From NCBI GenBank assembly GCA_905221235.1, contig CAJNCJ010000017.1, positions 1 to 33,898 of the forward strand: DNA of 33,898 nucleotides, given 5' to 3'. Positions 18,202-27,251 of the stretch are shown in pieces (within the stretch, counting starts at the first letter, position 1; each line of letters opens with the position of its first letter). The notes below the pieces were generated by a model. The model was not told the DNA's origin, made no database searches, and was given only the letters and a program-made list of their open reading frames with translations. This stretch comes from a bacterium (GTDB lineage: Bacteria > Bacillota > Bacilli > Lactobacillales > Streptococcaceae). Position numbers and translations under genes: made by a program.

Positions 18202-19566
18202 ATGAAAGTTGTTAAATTTGGAGGTAGCTCACTTGCCTCTGCTGGTCAATTAGAAAAAGTTTTAAACATCGTCAAAAGCGATCCTGAGCGCCGTTTTGTA
18301 GTTGTTTCTGCACCTGGAAAACGCAATGCCGAAGATACTAAGGTTACGGATGCCTTGATTAAATACTACCGCGACTATGTTGCTGGTAACGATATTAGCA
18401 AGAGCCAAAGCTGGATTATCGACCGCTATGCTGCTATGGTTAGTGAATTGGGACTGAAACCTGCTGTTTTAGAAAAAATCTCTAAAAGTATTCGTGCCTT
18501 AGCCACTCTTCCTATCGAAGAAAATGAATTTCTCTATGATACCTTCCTAGCAGCCGGTGAAAATAACAATGCTAAATTGATTGCTGCCTACTTTAACCAA
18601 AATGGTATCGATGCACGCTATGTGCACCCTAGAGAAGCTGGTATTGTAGTCACAAGTGAACCTGGTCACGCTCGCATCATTCCATCAAGTTATGACAAGA
18701 TTGAGGAATTGACAAATTCCAATGAAGTCCTTGTCATTCCTGGTTTCTTTGGTGTTACTAAGGAAAATCAAATCTGTACTTTCTCACGTGGAGGTTCAGA
18801 CATTACTGGTTCTATCATTGCTGCTGGTGTTAAGGCAGACCTCTATGAAAACTTTACGGACGTTGATGGTATCTTTGCGGCTCACCCAGGAATTATTCAC
18901 CAACCACACTCGATTCCTGAGTTAACCTATCGTGAAATGCGTGAGTTGGCCTATGCAGGTTTCTCAGTCCTTCATGACGAAGCCCTTCTTCCTGCCTACC
19001 GCGGAAAAATCCCTCTCGTTATCAAAAATACAAACAACCCTGATCATCCAGGTACTCGTATCGTTCTAAAACACAGTAGTGACAAGTTCCCAGTTGTGGG
19101 AATTGCTGGTGATTCAGGCTTTGTCAGCATCAACATGTCTAAATACCTCATGAACCGCGAGGTTGGATTTGGACGCAAGGTTCTTCAAATCCTTGAAGAT
19201 CTTAATATCGGTTGGGAACATATGCCAACAGGTATCGACGATCTTTCAATCATCCTCCGTTCTCGCGAACTAACTCCTATCAAGGAAGAAGAAATCCTTC
19301 GTCAGTTGGTTCAAAAGGCTGAAGTAGACCATGCAGAAATCGAACACGACCTTTCAATCATTATGATTGTTGGAGAAAAGATGAAGAGCCATATCGGAGT
19401 AACTGCTACTGCGACACGTGCTCTATCTGAAAACAAGATCAACATCCAGATGATGTCTCAAGGTTCTAGCGAGGTTTCTATCATGTTTGTTGTTCATAAG
19501 GACCAAGAGAAAGCAGCTATTAAAGCCCTCTACAGTGCCTTTTTTGGTGAAAGCAAGGAAGACTAA
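18202..19566 (+). CDS. lysC: Aspartate kinase
   Basis: It phosphorylates aspartate, the first step to lysine, threonine, methionine and diaminopimelate. The 454-residue protein has the amino-acid kinase domain (MKVVKFGGSSLA; FSRGGSDITGS near 195-205; ENFTDVDGIFAAHPG) and two C-terminal ACT-type regions (about 300-450), including VGEKMKSHIGVTATATRALS, where end-product inhibition usually acts. AGGAG precedes the ATG. It diverges from fabM and is followed 2 nt later by the DUF956 gene. Confidence 0.96.
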   Translation: MKVVKFGGSSLASAGQLEKVLNIVKSDPERRFVVVSAPGKRNAEDTKVTDALIKYYRDYVAGNDISKSQSWIIDRYAAMVSELGLKPAVLEKISKSIRALATLPIEENEFLYDTFLAAGENNNAKLIAAYFNQNGIDARYVHPREAGIVVTSEPGHARIIPSSYDKIEELTNSNEVLVIPGFFGVTKENQICTFSRGGSDITGSIIAAGVKADLYENFTDVDGIFAAHPGIIHQPHSIPELTYREMRELAYAGFSVLHDEALLPAYRGKIPLVIKNTNNPDHPGTRIVLKHSSDKFPVVGIAGDSGFVSINMSKYLMNREVGFGRKVLQILEDLNIGWEHMPTGIDDLSIILRSRELTPIKEEEILRQLVQKAEVDHAEIEHDLSIIMIVGEKMKSHIGVTATATRALSENKINIQMMSQGSSEVSIMFVVHKDQEKAAIKALYSAFFGESKED

Positions 19567-19568
19567 GC

Positions 19569-19940
19569 ATGGCTCAATCTCTTAACAAAACAGTGCTTCT
19601 CAATACAACAGGCACCTCCTACCTCTCTATAGCTGGGAAAGTGGGAAAATTCCTTGTTGGGGATCAGGCTCTGGAATTTTACCCAGATGTCAACGTTGAA
19701 CAATTTATCCAGATTCCTTGGAGCCATATCAACCAAATTGGAGCTAATGTTACTGGTCGCAAAATCAGTCGCCACTTCGAAGTCTTTACAGACAGAGGAA
19801 AATTCCTCTTTGCTTCAAAAGACTCGGGTGCCATTCTCAAAATTGCTCGCGAAAAACTGGGCAATGACAAGGTTGTCAAACTTCCAACCCTGATTCAAAC
19901 CATTAGTCAAAAATTTAAAAATCTATTTGCAAAAAAGTAG
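19569..19940 (+). CDS. DUF956 family protein (ManO-like)
   Basis: The 123-residue protein matches the DUF956 family (opening MAQSLNKTVLLNTTGTSYLS; GKVGKFLVGDQALEFYPD; FLFASKDSGAILKIAREKLG). Some members, called ManO, sit next to mannose PTS genes and are thought to regulate them. No PTS gene is nearby here, so its role is unknown. It has no signal peptide or clear membrane segment. It starts 2 nt after lysC and is probably co-transcribed. The -35 of the serS leader promoter lies within its last codons. Confidence 0.88.
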   Translation: MAQSLNKTVLLNTTGTSYLSIAGKVGKFLVGDQALEFYPDVNVEQFIQIPWSHINQIGANVTGRKISRHFEVFTDRGKFLFASKDSGAILKIAREKLGNDKVVKLPTLIQTISQKFKNLFAKK

Positions 19941-19955
19941 AAACTTTAGTATAAT
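19927..19955 (+). promoter_or_regulatory. serS (T-box leader) promoter
   Basis: TTGCAA (19927-19932), 17 nt, then TATAAT (19950-19955). It overlaps the end of the DUF956 gene and would start the leader near 19962. Confidence 0.85.
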
Positions 19956-19961
19956 CATAGC

Positions 19962-20140
19962 AACGGATAAGTAGGTTATCTTCTTCTTTCAGAAAGTCTG
20001 CGGGTGCTGCGAGCAGATAGGAGGGATAAGTGAAATTCTACCGTTAGTAACAATTACATACACAATCAAGTGCACACCTGTGAAGTTGGATGGAACCGTG
20101 GCCCTGCCACTCCAACGCTTTGTCAGGTGTGCTTTTTTCA
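19962..20140 (+). promoter_or_regulatory. Serine T-box riboswitch in the serS leader
   Basis: Stem I is framed by AACGG (about 19971) and CCGTT (20041-20045), with an AGTAG motif on the 5' side of the specifier loop. On the 3' side, GTGAAAT is followed by TCT (20037-20039), a serine codon. The T-box sequence TGGAACCGTG is at 20091-20100. A terminator follows: GCACACCTG (20072-20080) pairs with CAGGTGTGC (20124-20132) before six T residues. In this class, uncharged tRNA pairs with the specifier and the T-box and allows read-through into serS. Confidence 0.92.
20072..20138 (+). terminator. Conditional terminator of the serS T-box leader
   Basis: A 9-bp outer stem (20072-20080 with 20124-20132) and an inner GTTGGA/TCCAAC stem (20085-20090 with 20111-20116) are followed by T6. 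The inner part contains the T-box bases, so terminator and antiterminator exclude each other. Confidence 0.88.
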
Positions 20141-20153
20141 TAAAGGAGTTCTT

Positions 20154-21428
20154 ATGTTAGATATCAAACGTATTCGTACAGACTTTGATGCTGTCGCAGA
20201 AAAATTAGCTACACGTGGTGTAGATGCTGCTGTCTTGAATGAGATGAAAGAAATCGATGCTAAACGTCGTGACATCTTGGTCAAGGTTGAAACTTTAAAA
20301 GCAGAACGTAACACAGTTTCTGCTGAGATTGCCCAAGCCAAACGCAACAAGGAAAATGCAGATGACAAGATTGCTGCCATGCAAACCCTATCTGCTGAAG
20401 TCAAAGCCTTGGATGCCGAATTAGCAGACATCGATACCAAATTGACAGAATTTACAACGACTCTTCCAAACATCCCAGCTGATAGTGTTCCTATCGGAGC
20501 TGATGAAGATGATAATGTAGAAGTTCGCCGTTGGGGTACTCCGCGCGAATTTGACTTCGAACCTAAAGCTCACTGGGATCTGGGTGAAGACTTAGGTATT
20601 CTTGACTGGGAACGCGGGGGTAAAGTAACCGGCGCTCGCTTTCTTTTCTATAAAGGTCTCGGTGCTCGTTTGGAACGTGCTATCTACAACTTTATGTTGG
20701 ATGAGCATGGGAAAGAAGGCTATACTGAAGTCATCACACCTTACATGGTTAACCACGATTCTATGTTTGGTACGGGTCAATATCCAAAATTCAAAGAAGA
20801 TACTTTTGAACTCAGCGACAGCAATTATGTCCTTATTCCTACAGCTGAAGTTCCTCTAACAAACTATTACCGTGATGAAATCCTTGACGGAAAGGACCTA
20901 CCAATCTACTTCACTGCTATGAGCCCATCATTCCGTTCTGAGGCTGGTTCTGCTGGTCGTGATACACGTGGCTTGATTCGTTTGCACCAATTCCACAAGG
21001 TTGAAATGGTTAAATTTGCCAAACCAGAAGAATCTTACGAAGAATTGGAAAAAATGACAGCCAACGCTGAAAATATCCTTCAAAAACTTAACCTTCCATA
21101 CCGTGTCGTTGCGCTCTCTACTGGAGATATGGGCTTCTCAGCTGCTAAGACTTACGACTTGGAAGTTTGGATTCCAGCGCAAAATACCTACCGTGAAATC
21201 TCAAGCTGTTCAAACACAGAAGATTTCCAAGCCCGTCGTGCCCAAATCCGTTATCGTGATGAAGCAGATGGCAAGGTGAAACTCCTTCACACCTTGAACG
21301 GTTCTGGACTTGCAGTTGGACGTACAGTGGCTGCTATTCTTGAAAACTATCAAAATGAAGATGGTTCTGTAACAATCCCTGAAGCACTTCGTCCATACAT
21401 GGGTGGAGCTGAAGTTATCAAACCATAA
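20154..21428 (+). CDS. serS: Seryl-tRNA synthetase
   Basis: It charges tRNA-Ser (and tRNA-Sec where present). The 424-residue class II synthetase has an N-terminal tRNA-binding coiled coil (about 25-100), motif 2 ([21 protein letters not shown]) and motif 3 ([20 protein letters not shown]). An in-frame ATG at 20070 lies inside the T-box terminator and would add 28 residues, so it is rejected. The ATG at 20154 has AAAGGAG in front and gives the standard length and opening [14 protein letters not shown]. Expression should rise when tRNA-Ser is uncharged. Confidence 0.98.
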   Translation: MLDIKRIRTDFDAVAEKLATRGVDAAVLNEMKEIDAKRRDILVKVETLKAERNTVSAEIAQAKRNKENADDKIAAMQTLSAEVKALDAELADIDTKLTEFTTTLPNIPADSVPIGADEDDNVEVRRWGTPREFDFEPKAHWDLGEDLGILDWERGGKVTGARFLFYKGLGARLERAIYNFMLDEHGKEGYTEVITPYMVNHDSMFGTGQYPKFKEDTFELSDSNYVLIPTAEVPLTNYYRDEILDGKDLPIYFTAMSPSFRSEAGSAGRDTRGLIRLHQFHKVEMVKFAKPEESYEELEKMTANAENILQKLNLPYRVVALSTGDMGFSAAKTYDLEVWIPAQNTYREISSCSNTEDFQARRAQIRYRDEADGKVKLLHTLNGSGLAVGRTVAAILENYQNEDGSVTIPEALRPYMGGAEVIKP

Positions 21429-21433
21429 AAAAT

Positions 21434-21466
21434 AAGGTTTAGCTATTTCTAGCTAGACCTTTTTTC
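21434..21466. terminator. serS terminator, overlapping the end of the TDT gene
   Basis: An 11-bp stem (21434-21444 with 21451-21461, one G-U pair) has a 6-nt loop followed by T residues on the plus strand. The stop codon of the convergent gene (21453-21455) lies in the right arm. Confidence 0.85.
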
Positions 21467-22352
21467 TTAACCAAATCAGATAAGCGCCTAATACAAAGAA
21501 TAAAATAGTTAGGCATATAACGGTTTCAGCCACTACCAGATAATCCAGAAATGGAAGTTTCAAGATTCCCTGAGCCATCTTGAGCGAGGTAGCCGTGATA
21601 ATAGTTGGGAAGGTGAGGGCTGAGAAGGCTGGTTGAAAGCCTTGTTTTAAAATATTGGGCAGGCGAGTTAAAGCAAAGAAAAAGAAGGATTGAGAAGCCA
21701 AAATCATGACGATTAAGAGCCAAGTCGGTAGGTTGGCTCCTCCAACTCGAACTAGAGAAGCCAAGAGTAGAGAGAAGGGAGCACAGTAGATTCCTTCTTG
21801 TCCAAGCATGGCTAGTGGGAGCGGATGTTTCTTTAAATCACTATAAATAAGGGGATAAAGATAGAAGGTCAAGAGAAAACCAAAACTCAGGGTCGCATAG
21901 GCAATCTCGATAATGCCTACCAGTGGATAAGTCAAGGCTGCCACTGCTATTCCCACATAGAGAACCGTCCAGCTAGGAGTGGAATGAACCCTCCGACCAG
22001 GACAGGCAAATTTGATGGTGAATCCAGCAATCAGGGCCAAATCCAAGAGAAATGAAAACCACCAGAGCCCTTGCGCTACTATAGGAAAATGAGGGAACAC
22101 ACAAAAGACATAAGTCGATAAAATCATTCCAGCCATGGGAAAGGTTGCCATTCCTGACAAAAGAGGGGGCTTGGTCAATTCTTGCTTGGTTTCTTCCCAA
22201 TTAAGCAGATGAAAGATAAAAAAGTAAATCCACAAAATCAAACCAGTCAAACTAAATACCTGTGACAGAACTGGCAACATATCTAAAACGAGATTTCCAG
22301 CTCCTGCCAAACCTAGCAAACAACCTGAAAATACTAAGGGGAGTTTTTTCAT
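21453..22352 (-). CDS. TDT / SLAC1-like membrane transporter
   Basis: The 299-residue protein is almost wholly hydrophobic, with about ten membrane segments, and resembles the tellurite-resistance/dicarboxylate (TDT, SLAC1-like) family, whose members move small anions. Homologues are sometimes labelled exfoliative toxin, a misnomer; there is no protease domain here. The substrate cannot be told from sequence. The ATG at 22352 is chosen because GGAGG lies 5 nt before it; an in-frame TTG at 22364 is part of that site. TGCTATACT (from about 22381 on the minus strand) is a possible extended -10. Confidence 0.82.
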   Translation of the reverse strand: MKKLPLVFSGCLLGLAGAGNLVLDMLPVLSQVFSLTGLILWIYFFIFHLLNWEETKQELTKPPLLSGMATFPMAGMILSTYVFCVFPHFPIVAQGLWWFSFLLDLALIAGFTIKFACPGRRVHSTPSWTVLYVGIAVAALTYPLVGIIEIAYATLSFGFLLTFYLYPLIYSDLKKHPLPLAMLGQEGIYCAPFSLLLASLVRVGGANLPTWLLIVMILASQSFFFFALTRLPNILKQGFQPAFSALTFPTIITATSLKMAQGILKLPFLDYLVVAETVICLTILFFVLGAYLIWLRKKV

Positions 22353-22412
22353 CCTAACCTCCAATAATCATGTTAATTTCAGTATAGCATAAAAGCGCTT
22401 AAATGAGGGATT

Positions 22413-22450
22413 AAAAAAACGAAGTCCGTTGATTTCAGACTTCATTTTTT
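22413..22450. terminator. Bidirectional terminator after the AhpD-like gene
   Basis: GAAGTC (22421-22426) and GACTTC (22438-22443) form a stem flanked by A7 on one side and T6 on the other. On the minus strand it lies just after the AhpD-like stop. Confidence 0.75.
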
Positions 22451-22463
22451 ACTCAGATATGAA

Positions 22464-23012
22464 TTATGCATAAGGTTGCAATTCTGGATTAATTGGTGTA
22501 TTGGCTAGGTTATTGGCATAGTTACAAAGACTTGCTAGACTGACACCAAGAACCACATCCAAGGCATTTTGTTGCGTGTAGCCAGCTTCTAAAAACTCAG
22601 ACAAAGCTTCATCTCCTACACGACCTTTGGTATTGATAACCGCCAAGGTAAACTTAGCTAGGGTGTCCAATTTAGGATCTGTTTCAATTGGAGTGCGATT
22701 ACGAAGGGCTTGAAGCAGGTTATCATTCATCTGAATTTGTTTGATTGAAAAGGCTGTGTGACCTGCTACGCAGAAGGCACAACCATTAGTTACGGCTGCT
22801 GTGATTTGCACCACTTCACGTTCAACAGGTGTCAGGCTGTTGCGACGGTTGATAGCTCCAACAGTACGGTAAGCCTCTAGTGCAGTAGGAGCATTAGCCA
22901 AGAGGCCGATTAGGTTGGGAATATAGCCATTGTTATCTTTTTCTACTGTTTCAAGAACTTCTTTCACTTCTGCTGGTGCTGATTCTACTGTATGGATTGC
23001 AAATGTTGTCAT
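22464..23012 (-). CDS. AhpD-like carboxymuconolactone decarboxylase family protein
   Basis: The 182-residue protein belongs to the CMD/AhpD family. It has the redox pair Cys78 and Cys81 with His85 (NGCAFCVAGHTAFS), the pattern of peroxidase-type members, preceded by LTPVEREVVQITAAV. A role in peroxide or organic hydroperoxide reduction is inferred from the motif; no AhpC or lipoyl partner is in the window. The second of two adjacent ATGs (23012) is preferred, 7 nt after GAGG; 23015 is possible. It stands alone between hairpins and is probably monocistronic. Confidence 0.88.
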   Translation of the reverse strand: MTTFAIHTVESAPAEVKEVLETVEKDNNGYIPNLIGLLANAPTALEAYRTVGAINRRNSLTPVEREVVQITAAVTNGCAFCVAGHTAFSIKQIQMNDNLLQALRNRTPIETDPKLDTLAKFTLAVINTKGRVGDEALSEFLEAGYTQQNALDVVLGVSLASLCNYANNLANTPINPELQPYA

Positions 23013-23114
23013 CATAAAACCTCTTTTCATTTTGTTGAAACCTAGTCTATCACAGATTCTATACCTTGTATAATATATATTTTAAATTGCACTGATAAAA
23101 ATTCTTTATGAAAG

Positions 23115-23140
23115 TAAAAAAACCACACAATCTGTGTGAT
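23115..23140 (-). terminator. Terminator of the AGCS symporter gene
   Basis: On the minus strand CACACA and TGTGTG form a short stem (loop GAT), followed by seven T residues, 5 nt after the symporter stop. Confidence 0.75.
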
Positions 23141-23144
23141 TTCA

Positions 23145-24467
23145 TTATTTATTAAAATACTTTTTAGTTTCAGCGATAACGACTGGTGACAAGACTAAGA
23201 GGGCAATCAAGTTTGGCAGAGCCATCAAGGCATTTACAATATCAGCGATAATCCAAACCATATCCAACTCGATAAATCCTCCCAGCAAGACCATGAGTAC
23301 AAAAACCACACGGTAGAGCCAGATAAAACGAACCCCAAAGAGAAACTCGAAACAACGTTCTCCATAGTAGTTCCAACCTAGAATCGTTGTAAAGGCAAAA
23401 AGTACAAGGAAGATGGTCAAAAGGGCAGATCCAAAGTGTGAAAAGACCATTGAAAAAGCTGACTGAGTCAAGGCAACTCCATTCAAATCACCACTCCAAA
23501 CCCCAGTTACCAAGATGGTCAGACCTGTCAAGGTACAGATAATGAGAGTATCAATAAAGGTTCCTGTCATGGAAATCAAGCCTTGCTCTACCGGTTCATT
23601 TGTCTTAGCAGCCGCAGCTGCAATGGGAGCAGAACCCAGACCAGATTCGTTTGAAAACACACCACGCGCCACACCATTTTGAATAGCCATCCGAATGCTA
23701 GCACCGGCAAAACCACCCACCGCAGCAACTGGACTAAAAGCTGATGTCAAGATTAGAGTGATTGTAGCAGGGAGTTTCCCGATATTAAAGAAAATAACTG
23801 TAAGAGTTCCCAAAATATAGATGATGGCCATAAAAGGAACAACAGTAGTTGAAATCTTTGAAATAGACTTGAGTCCGCCAAAGACTGCAATCGCTACAAA
23901 TACAGACAAGACAAGAGCAGTGATAGCTGGCGAAATAGCCGTGGTATTTTGGATAGATTCTGTAATCGAGTTGACTTGGGCGAAGGTCCCGATTCCCAAC
24001 AAAGCTACTAGCACACCTGCCAGGGCAAAGAAGATGGCAAGTGGTCGCCACTTTTCTCCCATCCCTAGAAGGATATAGTGCATTGGGCCTCCAGCTACTG
24101 CACCATGGTCGTCCTTGGTGCGGTATTTAATCGCCAAGAGTCCTTCCGCATACTTGGTAGCCATTCCAAAGAAAGCAGCCATCCACATCCAAAAGAGAGC
24201 TCCTGGTCCACCGACCTTGATAGCCGTCGCCACTCCGATAATATTTCCCGTACCAACTGTCGCTGCTAGGGCTGTACATAAAGCCGCAAAGCTGGATACA
24301 TCACCATGCCCCTTATCCTTGGTAAAAATAAGCTGGAAAGCCTTGGACAGACGTAAAACTTGTAAAAGCCCCAAACGAGCAGTGAGGTAAATTCCTGTTC
24401 CGACCAATAAAATCAAGAGGGGAGGTCCCCAAGCAAAAGCATCGATTGATTTAAGCAATTCTAACAT
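23145..24467 (-). CDS. AGCS family sodium:alanine/glycine symporter
   Basis: The 440-residue protein is a polytopic membrane transporter of the alanine-or-glycine:cation symporter family. The signature is plain: LVGTGIYLTARLG, ALAATVGTGNIIGVATAI, GGPGALFWMWMAAFFGMATK and VFSNESGLGSAPIAAAA. About eleven membrane segments are likely. Family members take up alanine or glycine with sodium. The glycine riboswitch in the leader favours glycine as a relevant ligand. GGAGAAGG precedes the ATG. It has its own promoter and terminator, so it is probably monocistronic. Confidence 0.95.
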   Translation of the reverse strand: MLELLKSIDAFAWGPPLLILLVGTGIYLTARLGLLQVLRLSKAFQLIFTKDKGHGDVSSFAALCTALAATVGTGNIIGVATAIKVGGPGALFWMWMAAFFGMATKYAEGLLAIKYRTKDDHGAVAGGPMHYILLGMGEKWRPLAIFFALAGVLVALLGIGTFAQVNSITESIQNTTAISPAITALVLSVFVAIAVFGGLKSISKISTTVVPFMAIIYILGTLTVIFFNIGKLPATITLILTSAFSPVAAVGGFAGASIRMAIQNGVARGVFSNESGLGSAPIAAAAAKTNEPVEQGLISMTGTFIDTLIICTLTGLTILVTGVWSGDLNGVALTQSAFSMVFSHFGSALLTIFLVLFAFTTILGWNYYGERCFEFLFGVRFIWLYRVVFVLMVLLGGFIELDMVWIIADIVNALMALPNLIALLVLSPVVIAETKKYFNK

Positions 24468-24500
24468 TTCCTTCTCCTATCTTTTCAACCCCAAAAGAAA

Positions 24501-24525
24501 GAGCACATGCAAGATACATGTACTC
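24501..24525 (-). terminator. Riboswitch-controlled terminator before the AGCS gene
   Basis: On the minus strand GAGTACATG (24517-24525) pairs with CATGTGCTC (24501-24509) over 9 bp (one G-U), with a 7-nt loop, followed by TTTCTTTT. Confidence 0.88.
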
Positions 24526-24565
24526 TGGAATGCTTAGATAAATGCTAAAAAGCGGTCTATCCTAG

Positions 24566-24638
24566 CTCTGTCCTTTTACCTGAGAGTTTGAGCAGTTGCC
24601 TGCCTTGCCCCTTCGGTGCCTTTACGGTCTCTCCAGAG
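24566..24638 (-). promoter_or_regulatory. Glycine riboswitch (single aptamer)
   Basis: On the minus strand the aptamer shows GGAGAGACCG, CACCGAAGGGGCAAGG and CAGGTAAAAGGACAGAG, the conserved core of the glycine riboswitch. P1 is CTCTG (24634-24638) with CAGAG (24566-24570). Only one aptamer with a full core is seen. It sits between a good promoter and a terminator and controls the AGCS symporter. Confidence 0.95.
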
Positions 24639-24722
24639 TTCCGTCCATTTACAGTCATGGAAAATCAAACGATTTCCCACTTCTATTAAACTTCATTCGG
24701 TGTTGGTATTTAATTGATTCTT

Positions 24723-24751
24723 ATTTTACAAAAAATGTTGGCTTTTGTCAA
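24723..24751 (-). promoter_or_regulatory. Promoter of the riboswitch-AGCS transcript
   Basis: On the minus strand TTGACA (24746-24751, perfect -35), 17 nt, then TAAAAT (24723-24728). The start would be near 24716, giving a leader of about 250 nt that holds the aptamer and terminator. This accounts for the whole 343-nt gap between the AGCS gene and mutS2. Confidence 0.88.
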
Positions 24752-24810
24752 TGTGTTTATTAGTAAAAATTAGTTCAACAGTTTTTACTTTATGAATTCC
24801 GAAATATTTC

Positions 24811-27147
24811 TTATCCTTTAAAAGTCACAATAGTCGCACCACTGCCTCCAGCATTTTGTGGGGCATAGCCGAAACTCTTGATATGCTTGTTTCTTTGTAG
24901 GTATTTGGTGACTCCTTCACGGATGACACCTGTTCCGATACCATGGATAATATCGACTTGGGCCATATTATTGAGCAGGGCTTGGTCGATAAAGGCATCT
25001 AGCTCATTCATAGCCTCTTCATAACGTTTGCCTCGAAGATCCAGTCTTGCTTGTGGGCCTCGGCCAGAAGTTCGTTTCACGACATTGACCTGTTTCTTCT
25101 TAACTTGCTTTTCTTGCTGGGCTTGAACAAGGTCAAATTCTTTCTCTTCCAAGGTCATCTTGATTAAACCAACTTGGGCTTCCCAGCGACCATCCTTGAG
25201 TTGACTGGTCAAGGTACCACGCTGTCCATAACTGAGAACCACGATATCATCTCCCACCTTTGGAGCTCGTTTTTTCTTGGCCTTTTGAAGGACCTTGTTT
25301 TTAGACAAATCTACTTTTTCAGGAGCCAATTTTTTCAACTTGGCCTTGGCTTCAATGATTTCATGAGGTTTGAGTTGAGATTTACTATGGAGATTCTTGA
25401 GAATCTGGTCACTTTCACTGAGAGCCATGTCCACAATCTCGGCAGCCTGTTCACGCGCCTTGTTGAGCTCAGTTTCTTTTTCACGATTGAGTTCGTTGTA
25501 GAGCTTTTTAAGAGCTCGGTTCATCTTAAGGTTTTCTTGTTCGACTTCACGGATATTGTCCAAGCGTTTGCGACTTTCCAGCGTCTGCTCTTCTAGTTGT
25601 TCAATGATACGATTGACATCATTATCTTGGTTGACCTGCTGGCTGGCATCTCCTACGATGACATCTGACAAGCCCAGACGTTTGGCAATTTCAAAGGCAT
25701 TGCTTCGGCCAGGCACGCCCTGCATAAAGCGATAGGTCGGGCGAAGAGTCGCAGTATCAAACTCCATACTGGCATTTTGCACAAAGGCTGTCTCGATACC
25801 ATAGGCCTTGAGTTCGGGATAGTGGGTAGTCGCCATGGTCTTGACTTGACGCAGGCGAAGGTCCTCTAGAATTGCCATAGCAAGGGCGGCCCCTTCTTGA
25901 GGATCTGTACCAGCCCCCAACTCATCCAAGAGTAAAAGTGAATGTTGATTGACCTTGCCAAGAATATCCACGATATTGGTCATGTGGCTAGAGAAGGTAG
26001 ACAAGCTCTGTTCAATAGATTGCTCATCTCCAATATCGGCAAAGATTTCTTCAAAAATACCCACACGACTTCCCTTGTCTGCTAAAATCGGTAAACCAGA
26101 CTGGGCCATAACCTGTGTCAAGCCCAGAGTTTTGAGCATGATGGTCTTACCACCTGTATTGGGACCTGTGATAACAATGGCTGTTAAATCTTGACCAAAA
26201 TGGACATCATTTGCGACGGCATTTTTGACTAAAGGATGGCAGACATGGAGCAGTTGAATCTCTTGATTTTCTGATAGCTGGGGAACGACTGCTTGCTTCT
26301 CTTGGATAAAGCGAACCTTGGCACGAATCAAGTCTAGATGGCCGATAATCCAAGCGTCATTAGCAATCTCAGCCGCATGAGGGCGGACACGCTCAGAGAT
26401 TTCTTGGAGAATGCGAAGCATTTCATAGCGCTCATCTGCCCGCAAACTAGCAATCTCTTCACTCAGTTTGACCACCTCACGGGGTTCGATGTAGACGGTA
26501 TTTCCACTAGCAGAAATATCATGAACAACACCTGCAATCTTATTACGGTAGGTGTTTTTGACTGGTAAAACCTGACGGCCATTTCTACTGGCTACAATCC
26601 CTTCCGTCAACATCTGCGCTTTTTGCTTAAGCAGGTCCTGTAAAACATCGCGAACCTGACTCTCGCTATCATGGATTTTGCGACGGATTCGCGCCAATTC
26701 TTCACTGGCGAAATTTTCAATGAAACCTGCATCATTAAAGGCCTGAAGATTTCCTTGTAATTGAGGAAAATCGTGTAACTTCTCAAACCAGAGGGCTAAC
26801 TCTTCCAAGCTGATATTTTCCAGATTGGCGTAAAAACTTTGCAGTTCTCTGCTGGAAAGAAGTACGCGCTTCAAGAGTAGGAACTCCTCAATATTGAGGT
26901 CTGCTCCCATCTCCAACCGCTTGCAGACTCCTGCTATTTCCTTGGTTGCGAGAATGGTGAAATGCGGTTGCTCAACAAAGAGAGCCTGCATTTCCTTCAT
27001 CTCAGCAAAAGCCTGTTTGATTTTATCTGCTTTAGCAGTCGGAGCCAACTGTCTCAATTGCTCCAAGCCCTGCTCGGTCAACAAATGGGGTTCAAACAAG
27101 GCCTTGACCTTATTGAACTCTAATGTTTCTAATATTTTCTTGTTCAT
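24811..27147 (-). CDS. mutS2: Endonuclease MutS2 (ribosome-rescue / anti-recombination ATPase)
   Basis: The 778-residue protein has a MutS-like clamp and ATPase but no mismatch-recognition domain. The Walker A motif GPNTGGKT is at 328-335, followed by the Walker B and signature region ([17 protein letters not shown]). A long charged coiled coil spans about 510-620. A C-terminal Smr nuclease domain (about 703-778) has [10 protein letters not shown] and HGIGTGV. Family members limit homologous recombination, and in Bacillus also act on collided ribosomes. It follows cvpA after 102 nt with an AAGGAA site; a hairpin in that gap may lower read-through. Confidence 0.97.
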   Translation of the reverse strand: MNKKILETLEFNKVKALFEPHLLTEQGLEQLRQLAPTAKADKIKQAFAEMKEMQALFVEQPHFTILATKEIAGVCKRLEMGADLNIEEFLLLKRVLLSSRELQSFYANLENISLEELALWFEKLHDFPQLQGNLQAFNDAGFIENFASEELARIRRKIHDSESQVRDVLQDLLKQKAQMLTEGIVASRNGRQVLPVKNTYRNKIAGVVHDISASGNTVYIEPREVVKLSEEIASLRADERYEMLRILQEISERVRPHAAEIANDAWIIGHLDLIRAKVRFIQEKQAVVPQLSENQEIQLLHVCHPLVKNAVANDVHFGQDLTAIVITGPNTGGKTIMLKTLGLTQVMAQSGLPILADKGSRVGIFEEIFADIGDEQSIEQSLSTFSSHMTNIVDILGKVNQHSLLLLDELGAGTDPQEGAALAMAILEDLRLRQVKTMATTHYPELKAYGIETAFVQNASMEFDTATLRPTYRFMQGVPGRSNAFEIAKRLGLSDVIVGDASQQVNQDNDVNRIIEQLEEQTLESRKRLDNIREVEQENLKMNRALKKLYNELNREKETELNKAREQAAEIVDMALSESDQILKNLHSKSQLKPHEIIEAKAKLKKLAPEKVDLSKNKVLQKAKKKRAPKVGDDIVVLSYGQRGTLTSQLKDGRWEAQVGLIKMTLEEKEFDLVQAQQEKQVKKKQVNVVKRTSGRGPQARLDLRGKRYEEAMNELDAFIDQALLNNMAQVDIIHGIGTGVIREGVTKYLQRNKHIKSFGYAPQNAGGSGATIVTFKG

Positions 27148-27221
27148 CTTTATTTCCTTGTCTTTGAATGTCTAGGCGTATTAGCTTTTTACATTCTGAT
27201 AGATTCTAGTCAATCTGTAAA

Positions 27222-27251
27222 CAAAGGGCTAGGAAAAATCCTGCCCTTTTT
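27222..27251 (-). terminator. Hairpin between cvpA and mutS2
   Basis: AAAGGGC and GCCCTTT, extended by AGGA/TCCT with a one-base bulge, form an 11-bp stem with a TTTT loop, followed on the minus strand by a modest T-rich tail (TTTGTTT). It overlaps the cvpA stop. It may be an attenuator or a weak terminator. Confidence 0.6.

Noticed and set aside
20070..20153. Upstream start for serS at 20070
   Set aside because: It lies in the T-box terminator and has no ribosome binding site. The start at 20154 has AAAGGAG and gives the normal length.
21453..22352. Exfoliative toxin
   Set aside because: The sequence is a polytopic membrane protein without signal peptide or serine-protease motifs; the toxin label for this family is an annotation error.
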